Shown: in pieces, positions 1-8,207 of the stretch | Layout: the number at the start of each line of letters is the position of its first letter | Position numbering within the stretch: position 1 is the stretch's first letter | IMG/VR virus record: IMGVR_UViG_3300025108_004281 | Coordinates: 28,050-92,049 of that record | Length of the DNA stretch: 64,000 nt | Origin: a virus | Reading direction: 5' to 3' (one strand) | Notes under the pieces: model-generated | The model's database searches: none | Told to the model about the DNA's origin: nothing | What the model saw: the letters and a program-made list of their open reading frames with translations, nothing else | Position numbers and translations under genes: made by a program

Positions 1-504
1 TTCTTCACTTGCTACAATAATACCTGTAACAAACTCATCTACCATTTGTTCATATCTACGCATCCAGTCAAACATACCTTCTCTAATAAGGAAGTCATCT
101 GGGTCTGTTGTTTGTGCTAAGAACCTTAGGAATACTTTAGGTCTGTATTCTTCTGGAGACTGGTCCATTATGTAAGGTAAACATTCTAAGCCTGGTGTAA
201 ACATATCTTCATAGAAGATTACGTCATCGCTTGTGATTTCACCGTTCTTCATTTTCTGTACTAAGTTCATTGTTTGACTTAGACTGTAATAACTTCTTCC
301 ATGTGCATCAAGTACACTACCTGTAACGATTGCTTTACTGTTATCAAGTTCTTCACCTTTGATTATTTCATAATCAATATCATGCTTTTTAAACTCTCGC
401 TCGTTCCAGTCTTGTAATTGTAATGTGTATCTTGCTTCATAAGACTCAAGACCCATGTAGAACAATTTACGCATTTTCATTTTGTACAAATTACCTTCCT
501 CCAT
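1..504 (-). CDS. Glycosyltransferase-like phage protein (3' end cut by window)
   Basis: The reading frame stays open for 168 codons from an ATG at 504 and runs off the window edge, so the C-terminus is missing. The start has a GGAG-type ribosome binding site 6 nt upstream and a TTGACA/TATAAT promoter just before it. The N-terminal region, with a Tyr-Met-Gly-Leu-Glu stretch, a LQLQDWNER segment and later an EDMFTPGLE segment, resembles from memory a family annotated as (alpha-)glycosyltransferase in T4-like marine phages. Such enzymes may glucosylate DNA bases or other targets. No catalytic motif is secure in the visible part, so the family is tentative. Confidence 0.5.
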   Translation of the reverse strand, partial: MEEGNLYKMKMRKLFYMGLESYEARYTLQLQDWNEREFKKHDIDYEIIKGEELDNSKAIVTGSVLDAHGRSYYSLSQTMNLVQKMKNGEITSDDVIFYEDMFTPGLECLPYIMDQSPEEYRPKVFLRFLAQTTDPDDFLIREGMFDWMRRYEQMVDEFVTGIIVASEE

Positions 505-524
505 ATAGATTCTCCATATTAGTT

Positions 525-553
525 ATTATATCATTTTTTGTGGCCAATGTCAA
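525..553 (-). promoter_or_regulatory. Early sigma70-type promoter for the glycosyltransferase-like gene
   Basis: Minus strand TTGACA, 17-nt spacer, TATAAT: a perfect consensus. The -35 box overlaps the last codons of the alternative oxidase gene. Confidence 0.85.
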
Positions 554-1143
554 CCGTTTTTCCTTTTAAATGATGTATCGCCATCTGCGTACTTGTGATT
601 AATTTTGCTGTGATGTTGTTCATCTGCTCTAACTTTTTTAATCAAATCACTTAACTTAGCATCATCCTTCATTTTATAATATTTGATAGCAAGTTTAGGT
701 GCAGGTACATTTGGCACTTCACCACTTTCAACTAATTCTAAATAACTAGTATAACTTCTTACTGCCTCTTCTTCAAAGTAAGCAATCATTCTGTGTGCTG
801 TTTTGTAATCTATTATATACAATACAGAGTAAAATAACATAAAAATAAATTGAGCAAACAAAACCAAATACCTTTCAAACCAATTAGGTTGTGCTATCTC
901 AATAAAGAACATTAAGTGCATTCTTTCATTCTCTGCTTCTGCTAACATCTCTCTTATGTCAGGCCCATACCCAACTTTCATCTTACGCAGGCTTTTCATG
1001 TGTAACCACATACCAGCAACCATGCCAGGAACACCTGCTACTGTTTCTAATACAACTGCTCTATGACCATAACGTTTAGCAAAGAATGTATCTGCTATAA
1101 AGCGAAAAAACTTTGTCATGCTCATTGCTAACTTGTCTCGCAT
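550..1143 (-). CDS. Alternative oxidase / plastoquinol terminal oxidase (AOX/PTOX)
   Basis: This 197-aa protein is a membrane-bound di-iron quinol oxidase. The family takes electrons from ubiquinol or plastoquinol and reduces O2 to water without pumping protons. All four iron-ligand motifs are visible: LET (E33), NERMHL (E73, H76), FEEEA (residues 123-127) and RADEQHH (E175, H178). A hydrophobic stretch at about 92-111 fits the membrane-facing helices. It is short for an AOX because the N-terminal extension of eukaryotic forms is absent. Its ATG overlaps the stop of the upstream gene (TAATG), so it is translated in the same operon. PTOX genes are known in marine cyanophages, where they are thought to relieve an over-reduced electron transport chain during infection. 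Whether the quinone here is plastoquinone or ubiquinone cannot be told from sequence. Confidence 0.92.
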   Translation of the reverse strand: MRDKLAMSMTKFFRFIADTFFAKRYGHRAVVLETVAGVPGMVAGMWLHMKSLRKMKVGYGPDIREMLAEAENERMHLMFFIEIAQPNWFERYLVLFAQFIFMLFYSVLYIIDYKTAHRMIAYFEEEAVRSYTSYLELVESGEVPNVPAPKLAIKYYKMKDDAKLSDLIKKVRADEQHHSKINHKYADGDTSFKRKNG

Positions 1144-1649
1144 TAATCAATAACCTCGTCTTTGGTATATTTTGTCCAGTCTGTAAATCCTTTTCTATTT
1201 TGTAGTTCATGTAAACTATGACACCAAACACCTGGATTAGTTGCTTTAAAGTCTTTGTCATCTAGTTTAAGTGTAGCATTGTAGTTAAATTGATTAATGT
1301 AAGGTAACTTAACACTAATCATTGGTATAAATGTACTATACTCAGTCCAGCCACATTCTAATACTCTTTCTGCTAAACTAACATCAAAGTCTAACGTAAT
1401 CCAAATATCATCTTTTAAAAGTCCAGTAATAAGTTCGTCCCAACCCTGCCAATCCTTATCAGTTGGAGGGTTGAAACTTTGGTTGGCACCCAAATAGATA
1501 TGTGGACACCCGCTGTTTAATGCCCTAGCAAGTATTTCTTCCTTAGGCTGATAACCAACTACAAATAATGTTTTTTGTCCGTATGCAGGAGATTGCTCTA
1601 CCTCAGTACCAACAAAAAACTTTACGTCTTCGTGTCCTTCTCTATCCAT
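1143..1649 (-). CDS. Conserved phage protein of unknown function, next to dpdA-like gene
   Basis: A 168-aa protein I cannot assign. It has an N-terminal EVEQSPAYGQKTLFVVG segment followed by alternating strand and helix, and a conserved-looking WCHSLHELQNRKGF segment near the end. It looks soluble with no membrane segment. Similar proteins occur, from memory, in T4-like marine phages. It sits between a 65-aa gene and the oxidase, with 1-nt and TAATG overlaps, so it belongs to the clamp/transglycosylase operon. A role with the upstream transglycosylase is possible only by position. Confidence 0.7.
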   Translation of the reverse strand: MDREGHEDVKFFVGTEVEQSPAYGQKTLFVVGYQPKEEILARALNSGCPHIYLGANQSFNPPTDKDWQGWDELITGLLKDDIWITLDFDVSLAERVLECGWTEYSTFIPMISVKLPYINQFNYNATLKLDDKDFKATNPGVWCHSLHELQNRKGFTDWTKYTKDEVID

Positions 1650-1846
1650 TAGTAACTAGTGTACCCCCATTTAATTAACTTATCCTGAAAGTCTACACCT
1701 TCTTCAAGGTCTACAAGTCTAACAGGCATTGTTTTACCGTCTTTAGTTTCTACTATTTCCATTGTTGCACCATTCTCCAACACATGAAATTGTACGTCAT
1801 GCCCTTCGAATGTGTATGTACCACTGTATGCTTTATTCTCCGTCAT
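1649..1846 (-). CDS. Small unknown protein (65 aa)
   Basis: Acidic 65-aa protein predicted to be mostly beta strand. It overlaps the end of the transglycosylase gene by 14 nt and the start of the next gene by 1 nt, so it is translationally coupled. No recognisable family. Confidence 0.6.
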   Translation of the reverse strand: MTENKAYSGTYTFEGHDVQFHVLENGATMEIVETKDGKTMPVRLVDLEEGVDFQDKLIKWGYTSY

Positions 1847-3374
1847 AATCGGCCCTCATTATATCTTCTTGCATGTCTGCTTCACTGTCACCTGACTCGT
1901 ATTCTTCTGTTTCGAATAACGAACCAAATGTAGTTTGCTCAGCACTACCGTCTGAGAAACTAATCTCTTTTAAAAATTCTTTGTTATCTTCTAACATTTG
2001 TCTTGCATTGGTGTTATTTGGATCTAACACTTCTTCTGCAAAACTATCGAACATCAAAATAGTACCTGGTACATAAGGAGAAGTTTCATTGCTCACACTA
2101 CTGCCTTTTACCTTCTTCCAGTTCTTCCAATGTGTAGGTGTTCTGTGTTTTTCCATATCAGCAAGTCTGTTTGCTTCTTGCGTTGCTGTAATGTGATTGT
2201 AAACACTATGACCCATATAAAGTGCATAACTTAGTGTGTCCCAACTAGTTGTAGTCTCTTTACCATTCCTATTAACATCACCATGTCCTAAAACACAGAT
2301 GTCACCAACTGTAAGTCTACTCATTATAGGGGAATGTGCAAAAGGCATAGGCATCTTTGATCCTTTGAGATCTTTGTTATCGAATGCTCTATCCATAAAG
2401 TATCCGAATCGCTTGGCTCTAAACTCATTATGTGTGTAGGTTTGGCCATATGCTGTATTAACAAAAGGTGATGCCGCATCAAATGATAGTGTAATATTAG
2501 GATTGTCATATTTTCTCAACTGTCTTTGGATACTAGTAAGGTGACATGCCCAATTAAGGCGTCCAGTACCCAAGAAGTGTATCCAATCCTTACCTTCAAG
2601 TAAACCATCTTCTCTAAGATCCAATAGTCTACTTAACACACTATACATGTGTTTCATATTGATACCAGCGAATGCGTAACCTTCTAAGGTTCTATTCTCA
2701 TCACCGTATGCTTCTTGCACAAAACTTTTATTGGAAAAATGCTTTACAGCATCATACCATTGTTTGCTATTTTCTTCGTTACTACCACTTAACACATTTA
2801 AGAACTTGGTAGCACCTGGTGTTCTGTTCCTCATAAAATAGTCTAAATTAAGTAGACTAATATCTAGTGTGTCTTGAAATTCTGTAAGTCCTGTTCTTTC
2901 ACTTAGTTTACCAACTGCCGCAAAAGCAGGAACATCTAATGTCATACTCCAGTCTGCTGTATGCTCTAACCACGTAAGTATCTTATTACAAAACTCTGTT
3001 CTAGCAGGGTCATTGGGATCTTTTGCATTACTCCAATCCATTTTAATAACACCAGTAGCAAGTTGGAAACCACCTGAGTCTCCTAGTATCATTGTTTTGC
3101 TACGGTCTCTGCCTTGTATCATTGGTTCACGTTCGTCACTTTTTACAGGATCTAAGTGTGCGTGTCCACCGGAGTATAGACCCCATGGATAATGATAATA
3201 ACTATTCTCAGGATCAAGGAAGTTCATGCCTTGTGTGCCTTTTTCAAAGCCTTCAGGACATCTCCATTCACTTGGATTAGCATTCATCTTTTGTAATTGT
3301 GTTACATAGAAGCCACTAATAGCAGGCAGGTAAACTGCCCAATCCTGGTGCTTCTTTCCTAAGTCTTCTGTCAT
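1833..3374 (-). CDS. DpdA-like / tRNA-guanine transglycosylase-superfamily enzyme
   Basis: A 513-aa member of the TGT superfamily. Family enzymes swap a guanine base for a 7-deazaguanine; DpdA branches do this in DNA and can protect phage genomes from restriction. Visible marks are GDSGGFQ at residues 98-104 (the TGT DSGGFQ signature, D99), a GYAFAGI segment near 232-238, HFLGTG at 266-271, and D299 in SFDAASPF, which fits the nucleophile Asp. The C-terminal zinc-binding cysteine cluster of true tRNA TGTs is not seen, which favours DpdA-like over tRNA TGT. The acidic tail after about residue 480 is extra. No queC, queD, queE or folE gene is in this window, so the base must come from the host or from phage genes elsewhere. 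It starts 2 nt after the clamp gene stop. Confidence 0.75.
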   Translation of the reverse strand: MTEDLGKKHQDWAVYLPAISGFYVTQLQKMNANPSEWRCPEGFEKGTQGMNFLDPENSYYHYPWGLYSGGHAHLDPVKSDEREPMIQGRDRSKTMILGDSGGFQLATGVIKMDWSNAKDPNDPARTEFCNKILTWLEHTADWSMTLDVPAFAAVGKLSERTGLTEFQDTLDISLLNLDYFMRNRTPGATKFLNVLSGSNEENSKQWYDAVKHFSNKSFVQEAYGDENRTLEGYAFAGINMKHMYSVLSRLLDLREDGLLEGKDWIHFLGTGRLNWACHLTSIQRQLRKYDNPNITLSFDAASPFVNTAYGQTYTHNEFRAKRFGYFMDRAFDNKDLKGSKMPMPFAHSPIMSRLTVGDICVLGHGDVNRNGKETTTSWDTLSYALYMGHSVYNHITATQEANRLADMEKHRTPTHWKNWKKVKGSSVSNETSPYVPGTILMFDSFAEEVLDPNNTNARQMLEDNKEFLKEISFSDGSAEQTTFGSLFETEEYESGDSEADMQEDIMRADYDGE

Positions 3375-3376
3375 GT

Positions 3377-4120
3377 TTAACTCTTAGCAGGTAATATGTA
3401 TTTGTATTCGCCTAAACCACTGTCAATAACAATTTGCATTGCACCTGCATTAGCAAAACTAACAGTACAATTAGCACTATCGCTTAGTCTTAGAATGCTT
3501 AGTGCTTTATCAATTTCCCATTTCCAGTTACCGGATAGTTCGCCATCGACATTGTTGTTGATTGGTAATTTACCTTTATCACCGGCACCTTCGCCAATGC
3601 TAAAATATAATGCACCATCTTCTGTACTTGGAGAGAACACAGGTTCAAAACCACCTAACACACCATTGAAGTAACCTAAGTCTTTTAAGTTCTTCTGTGA
3701 TGGCACAATAGTAACGTCCCATGGGATCTCTTTCATTGTAACAGATTTTAGTTGCTGATTAATTACATCTGCTAACATAAATCTGTAACTACCAGTGTGT
3801 CCTTCTGCACTTTTAAAACTAATTTGTACAGGTATGTCATCTCCGTTTCTGCTCTGTGTTTCTACACTTACTTCAGAACCTTCGTCTACAAAACCTGGAA
3901 ATTTTAAATATCCATCTAGTACACTCATTCTGCTAAGACCTACTGTTTGATCTACAAAGTCTGCTACAGGATTATGTAGTTTACCTTGCAGGATAACAGT
4001 TTTGTCTGCATCCATGGCTTCAATTGTAGTAGACGACTCATCGCCACTAATCTTAACCATTTCAATAAAACCTAAGGCGTGAGTATGCCTTAGTATGTCT
4101 TTAAATATATCTTTTATCAT
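3377..4120 (-). CDS. 45: DNA polymerase sliding clamp (T4 gp45-like)
   Basis: A 247-aa protein with the length and two-domain pattern of T4-type sliding clamps. These form a ring round DNA that holds the polymerase and, in T4, also activates late transcription with gp33/gp55. Recognition rests on the N-terminal IKDIFKDILRHTHALG helix followed by beta-rich repeats, and on its place directly after the polymerase gene. The start has GAGG nine bases upstream. It is encoded about 27 kb away from the clamp loader, unlike the compact T4 cluster. Confidence 0.8.
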   Translation of the reverse strand: MIKDIFKDILRHTHALGFIEMVKISGDESSTTIEAMDADKTVILQGKLHNPVADFVDQTVGLSRMSVLDGYLKFPGFVDEGSEVSVETQSRNGDDIPVQISFKSAEGHTGSYRFMLADVINQQLKSVTMKEIPWDVTIVPSQKNLKDLGYFNGVLGGFEPVFSPSTEDGALYFSIGEGAGDKGKLPINNNVDGELSGNWKWEIDKALSILRLSDSANCTVSFANAGAMQIVIDSGLGEYKYILPAKS

Positions 4121-4210
4121 ATGTTGTCACCTCTTATATTAAAGTTATTATTTAGGCCTTTACACCTAAAAAGTTTATAAATCCTGGCCGTTTGATACCT
4201 AACGACCAAG

Positions 4211-6916
4211 TTAATCATCAAAATCAAATAAACTATGGAATGTATTACTAGTATCTGTCTGCGACAAATCCCATTTTAGTACATTCAATAAGTTTTCTAC
4301 TTTCTTATCAACTACTGCCTCTTCCATTGCATCGTCATCAAAAGGCAGTTGTTTAAACCAATCTGGTATATGCATTTCATCTGTTGGGTATGCAATACTT
4401 GTATAACCCATTGCATTACTCTTTAACCTGCACACAATTACTTTCATACCATCTGTTATTTGCATACTGTATTGATCACTGTTTGCTTTTAACATGTTAT
4501 TCCAGTTAATACTTGCTCTAACATGCCCAGGAATCATTACTTTCTTTTCGTCTTTGAGTTTTTCTAACTTGTAAAGACTAGCACTCTTGTTCATACTGAA
4601 TGCTTTATTGTATGCTTCTGTGTAATATGTTAAGTTGTTTACCCTTTTAGGCATACCTTTCTTCCAAGAGTCCATTGCTTTGAACTCCTTCTTAAACTCT
4701 CTTACACTTGCAAGTACTTTTGTTTCACCGTCACCGTTTAGTGTCTGCCCTAGTATGTCACTTAAGAAGTCTTGCACAAACTCAGGTGTGTCTGATCTCT
4801 TAAGATCTAGGCCCATTACTTTAAGTTTTCCGCCTTCTGGTTGCCAACCTTCTAAGTCTAATACATTGATAGCATACCTTTTCTTAGTAATAAAGATACC
4901 TGCTCTACCAACAACTTCTCTACCTGCTTTAAGTATATTACCTTGACTAGTAGAAATGTTAAAGGCCTGTTTAGCAAATGAAGGGAAAGAGTCACTAACT
5001 GTATCTGAAATATTATCATATAATGCAATAGCACTATCCATGTCTAACTCAATATCTTGCTTTTTACTAATTTCATGAGCACTAAAATATACAGAGTCAG
5101 TATCACCATAAACAATAGTATCGCCTGTGTGATCATATTCGCCAGTCAACATTTTGTTTGTTTCTGCTCCCATGTGTCTAGTAATTGCTCTACCAGTGAG
5201 TGTTGTACTTTGTCCTATTCTATGGTCAAAGAACCTACTACCTGGATTACAAATAGCACCATATGTACTGTTAAGTAAAATTTTTCTAACTAACTGTCTC
5301 TTATCCCAGAATGCTATGTCCTCTGGTGTTGTTGCTTGTTTCTTTTTAGCCTGTAATTCTTGTCTCTCTGAATACCATTTCTCTAATAGACCGGGTATAA
5401 TACCTTGTACGTCTGTTCTATATACAGTACCATTTGCACTAATGCACCATGGCTCCTCGCTATTAAACAGCATGTTATACACGTCAGCACCTTTAACACT
5501 AATTTCTCTTTTGTCTTCTAAGTCTAATATAAGTGGCTTGTCAACATCTTTAGCCATAACCATTTCATATTCATTAGTACCAAACTTACCTGCCCATGCA
5601 TCTGCAAATGATTTCTTTTCTATTTGCATTTTTTCTGTAATTTCTTTATCTGTGTACTCTTGCCTTAGTTGTCCTACAATAGTTTCAGGAGCCATATTCA
5701 ATGCTCTAATGACACTAGGATACAGACTGTTTATGTCCATCGACCCTACCCATTCATGCATACCTTTCTTAGGAAATGCCACATAGGCACCTGCTACTGT
5801 ATGCCCCCATGGGTTATCTGAATCTTTAGTTCTATTTCTATCAGGAACAACCATGCCACGTCTGTGTGCTTCATTAACTATTGCTTGGTCAATAGTCTGT
5901 ACCGCACCCATTGTTACTGGAAGTAATACTGTATTTTGATGTGCAATCTCACTGGCAAGACTTATAAACTGCAACTTATCATCTAGTTTCTTAAGTAGCA
6001 TTGTGTCTTGTATGTTATACTCTAAGAACAGTTCAAAGTCGTGATTGTATAGTCTGTCTAAACTACCATCATACACAACTTTCTTTTCACCTACTTCCAT
6101 TTCACCAATGTAGTCTAGTCTGTAACTATGACGCTCTTCATAGTTATACTTTCTGTACAGTTGCATATAGTCTAAGTGTACACGACCTACTAAGTCATAT
6201 GTTTGTGTTTCTCTACCGTGATTAACATATTCTCTTTTAATCACGTTTTTGTCTAGTAAACACAGACGTCTTGTTTCGCTTTTACCTAACACTTTGATAA
6301 TTCTGTTTACAGTATAAGGAATATCATAACCTTCACTGTTCCAACCACTCAATATATCTGCATCATCTATGAGACTAAGAAAAGCATCTAACATTGCTTT
6401 TTCATTACCAAACAATATAGTGTCGCCTACATTATCTGCTATCTTTTGTGCTTGTTCCCAATTAAGTGTCTTAGGCGGAACTGCTAAACAAACAATCTTA
6501 TCCATCCAGTCTAAGTAAACACTGATACTGGTAATAGGCATAAATGCATCTTCAGGAGAACTATAACCTCTATCTGGATCAAAGTCTACCTCGATATCAA
6601 AAAAGCATTTGTGTAAGTCTGGTGCATCCATGCCCAAGTAATGATCTGCTAATACTCTGTTTACAGGTTTTAGATCACTTTCATATGTGCGTTTGTTTTG
6701 ATACAATGCAACATTACGTTTAAAGTCTTTCCAATTGTTTGCTGTAATCTTACTTACTGGGTCGCCATACACACTATGCTGTTTGCCTTTAGGATCATCT
6801 ACATAAAAGTAGTATCGCATAGGGTGATCAATAATCTTGCGTTCGCCCTCTTTAGTACGTTCAACGACTCTTACTATGCCTTTGTTCTGTTCAAAAACTG
6901 CGTCAACGTAACTCAT
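4211..6916 (-). CDS. 43: Family B DNA polymerase (T4 gp43-like)
   Basis: The replicative polymerase, 901 aa. The proofreading exonuclease domain shows Exo I (D107, E109 in FFDIEVDF), Exo II (GWNSEGYDIPY) and Exo III (YNIQDT). The polymerase domain shows motif A (DINSLYPS, about residue 392), motif B (KILLNSTYG) and motif C (YGDTDS, about residue 604), followed by a KKRYA motif. All catalytic aspartates are present, so it should be active. The start overlaps the end of the upstream 86-aa gene by 14 nt. A 90-nt gap with a TTTAGG/CCTAAA hairpin separates it from the clamp gene and may adjust clamp translation. Confidence 0.96.
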   Translation of the reverse strand: MSYVDAVFEQNKGIVRVVERTKEGERKIIDHPMRYYFYVDDPKGKQHSVYGDPVSKITANNWKDFKRNVALYQNKRTYESDLKPVNRVLADHYLGMDAPDLHKCFFDIEVDFDPDRGYSSPEDAFMPITSISVYLDWMDKIVCLAVPPKTLNWEQAQKIADNVGDTILFGNEKAMLDAFLSLIDDADILSGWNSEGYDIPYTVNRIIKVLGKSETRRLCLLDKNVIKREYVNHGRETQTYDLVGRVHLDYMQLYRKYNYEERHSYRLDYIGEMEVGEKKVVYDGSLDRLYNHDFELFLEYNIQDTMLLKKLDDKLQFISLASEIAHQNTVLLPVTMGAVQTIDQAIVNEAHRRGMVVPDRNRTKDSDNPWGHTVAGAYVAFPKKGMHEWVGSMDINSLYPSVIRALNMAPETIVGQLRQEYTDKEITEKMQIEKKSFADAWAGKFGTNEYEMVMAKDVDKPLILDLEDKREISVKGADVYNMLFNSEEPWCISANGTVYRTDVQGIIPGLLEKWYSERQELQAKKKQATTPEDIAFWDKRQLVRKILLNSTYGAICNPGSRFFDHRIGQSTTLTGRAITRHMGAETNKMLTGEYDHTGDTIVYGDTDSVYFSAHEISKKQDIELDMDSAIALYDNISDTVSDSFPSFAKQAFNISTSQGNILKAGREVVGRAGIFITKKRYAINVLDLEGWQPEGGKLKVMGLDLKRSDTPEFVQDFLSDILGQTLNGDGETKVLASVREFKKEFKAMDSWKKGMPKRVNNLTYYTEAYNKAFSMNKSASLYKLEKLKDEKKVMIPGHVRASINWNNMLKANSDQYSMQITDGMKVIVCRLKSNAMGYTSIAYPTDEMHIPDWFKQLPFDDDAMEEAVVDKKVENLLNVLKWDLSQTDTSNTFHSLFDFDD

Positions 6917-7163
6917 TTAATTTGTCCGAATATTTTAACATAAATTTATATTTGCTTGCCTCTGTTATAAACTTTGCATATATTTTTGCTACTGGTTTAT
7001 AACTGCTTGTATAGTCTACTTCTCTAGAAAAGGTTGCTTCTTCACCAAATGCAAAGAAAGGAATCATTGTGTCATGCAGGCGATCTTCGAAGATGTGCTC
7101 ATAGTCAGCATCATCTGTCCATTGCATGTCAAATAAATATACCTTTTCTACAGTCAGACTCAT
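6903..7163 (-). CDS. Unknown 86-aa protein preceding DNA polymerase, leaderless start
   Basis: A small soluble protein of unknown family, first gene of the polymerase operon. Its ATG lies 6 nt after a TATACT -10 box with a perfect TTGACA 16 nt further up, so the transcript should begin on the start codon. No Shine-Dalgarno sequence is visible. Confidence 0.65.
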   Translation of the reverse strand: MSLTVEKVYLFDMQWTDDADYEHIFEDRLHDTMIPFFAFGEEATFSREVDYTSSYKPVAKIYAKFITEASKYKFMLKYSDKLNELR

Positions 7164-7169
7164 ATTAGT

Positions 7170-7197
7170 AGTATAACAGATAGAACTATATTGTCAA
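7170..7197 (-). promoter_or_regulatory. Early sigma70-type promoter of the DNA polymerase operon
   Basis: Minus strand TTGACA, 16-nt spacer, TATACT, then 6 nt to the ATG at 7163. The predicted transcription start coincides with the start codon. Confidence 0.8.
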
Positions 7198-7223
7198 CCT
7201 GTTTTTAGTTTATTGGTCCTGTT

Positions 7224-7490
7224 TTATAAGTGATCTTTACCGACTGCGGCTAGAATAGTTTCTAGTGCATCAAACTTGTCTGTTTCGTCAGTAAATGATG
7301 CCTTATGAGCAACTTTAACTGCTTTCATAAGGATTGCAGGTTTAATATCCATTTCTTCTGCTATTGCTTTAACAGTTTCTCTTAAACCTACTTGGAGTGA
7401 TTCTACTTCGTAAAGGACTTGGTCTCCTTCTTGAACTAGTTTTTTAAGTCTTGCGACTTCTTCTTGATTGAATGTTTTATTGAACGCCAT
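7224..7490 (-). CDS. dsbA: DsbA-like double-stranded DNA-binding protein
   Basis: An 88-aa, mostly helical protein. Length and the helical pattern around VKAIAEEMDIKPAILMKAVK match the small DsbA family of T4-like phages. In T4, DsbA binds double-stranded DNA near late promoters and assists late transcription. The start has an AGGATT ribosome site and its own consensus promoter. Assignment is from overall resemblance, not from a catalytic motif. Confidence 0.6.
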   Translation of the reverse strand: MAFNKTFNQEEVARLKKLVQEGDQVLYEVESLQVGLRETVKAIAEEMDIKPAILMKAVKVAHKASFTDETDKFDALETILAAVGKDHL

Positions 7491-7525
7491 AATAATCCTG
7501 TGTGTATGTAATTAATTATCTAAGT

Positions 7526-7554
7526 ATTATACTAAAAAAGTAGATTGTGGTCAA
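7526..7554 (-). promoter_or_regulatory. Early sigma70-type promoter for the dsbA-like gene
   Basis: Minus strand TTGACC, 17-nt spacer, TATAAT. The leader of about 30 nt carries the AGGATT ribosome site. Confidence 0.82.
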
Positions 7555-7557
7555 GTA

Positions 7558-7863
7558 CTAATATTCAGTACTGGCCTCAAAGTCCCAATCGACCACATCT
7601 AATTCTTCTGCAAGTATATCTGCAATTTTAGTGCCTTCCTCAGCACTAATATCTTCTTCAGTTAATACTTCGTACACTTGTACATCATCTGATTCGTAAT
7701 GGACTACTTCTGCTTTAACTTTATTGCCACTACCATCAAATGATGAAAATACTTTGGTAGGAACAACACTTTGAACTATGTCAAAAAAGTCAACAATATC
7801 ATCACGTGATATTTCCTTTTCAACTACAATCCTTACAAAATGTTTTCTTACCTTATCTACCAT
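7558..7863 (-). CDS. Unknown acidic 101-aa protein
   Basis: A small acidic soluble protein with alternating strand/helix prediction and no family I recognise. It follows the EF-hand membrane protein by 5 nt and is co-directional, so probably co-transcribed with the tail-fibre gene upstream. Confidence 0.6.
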   Translation of the reverse strand: MVDKVRKHFVRIVVEKEISRDDIVDFFDIVQSVVPTKVFSSFDGSGNKVKAEVVHYESDDVQVYEVLTEEDISAEEGTKIADILAEELDVVDWDFEASTEY

Positions 7864-7868
7864 AGTAA

Positions 7869-8195
7869 TTACTTACCTTTACTAAATGCTTGAGCACCAA
7901 AGAAGGCGGCAACGATACCGGCAACTGCTACAAAGTATGTAGCGGCCATGTCACCTAGTATTTCACTTGCTTGATTTAAGCCAGCCAATACTGCTATTAC
8001 TACTGCAAAAGGATACAGTAACATACCACTTAGTGCAAACCAAGCCATGCTACGTTGAGCATCTCTCATTGCATCTAGATCTTCAAGTTCTTTTCTTTTG
8101 AACTCTAAGTACATTTGCTCTTCTGCTTTTGAAACTTTCCCATCTCCATTTGTATCAGCCGGATGGTGTACTGCTGTTGTTGTTTCTTCTGCCAT
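7869..8195 (-). CDS. Small membrane protein with an EF-hand-like calcium loop
   Basis: This 108-aa protein starts with a DTNGDGKVSKAEE loop (residues 14-26), which fits the EF-hand pattern D-x-N-x-D-G-x-(V)-x-x-x-E. A charged helix follows, then two hydrophobic segments at about 50-70 and 85-103. A strong ribosome site (AGGAG) precedes the ATG. It lies just downstream of a tail-fibre gene. It could be a holin-like or virion membrane protein, but there is no direct evidence for either. Calcium binding is inferred from the loop alone. Confidence 0.7.
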   Translation of the reverse strand: MAEETTTAVHHPADTNGDGKVSKAEEQMYLEFKRKELEDLDAMRDAQRSMAWFALSGMLLYPFAVVIAVLAGLNQASEILGDMAATYFVAVAGIVAAFFGAQAFSKGK

Positions 8196-8207
8196 TATGT
8201 TCTCCTA

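Noticed and set aside
5154-5786. 210-codon plus-strand frame
   Set aside because: Lies wholly antisense to the polymerase domain of gp43, with no promoter or ribosome site.
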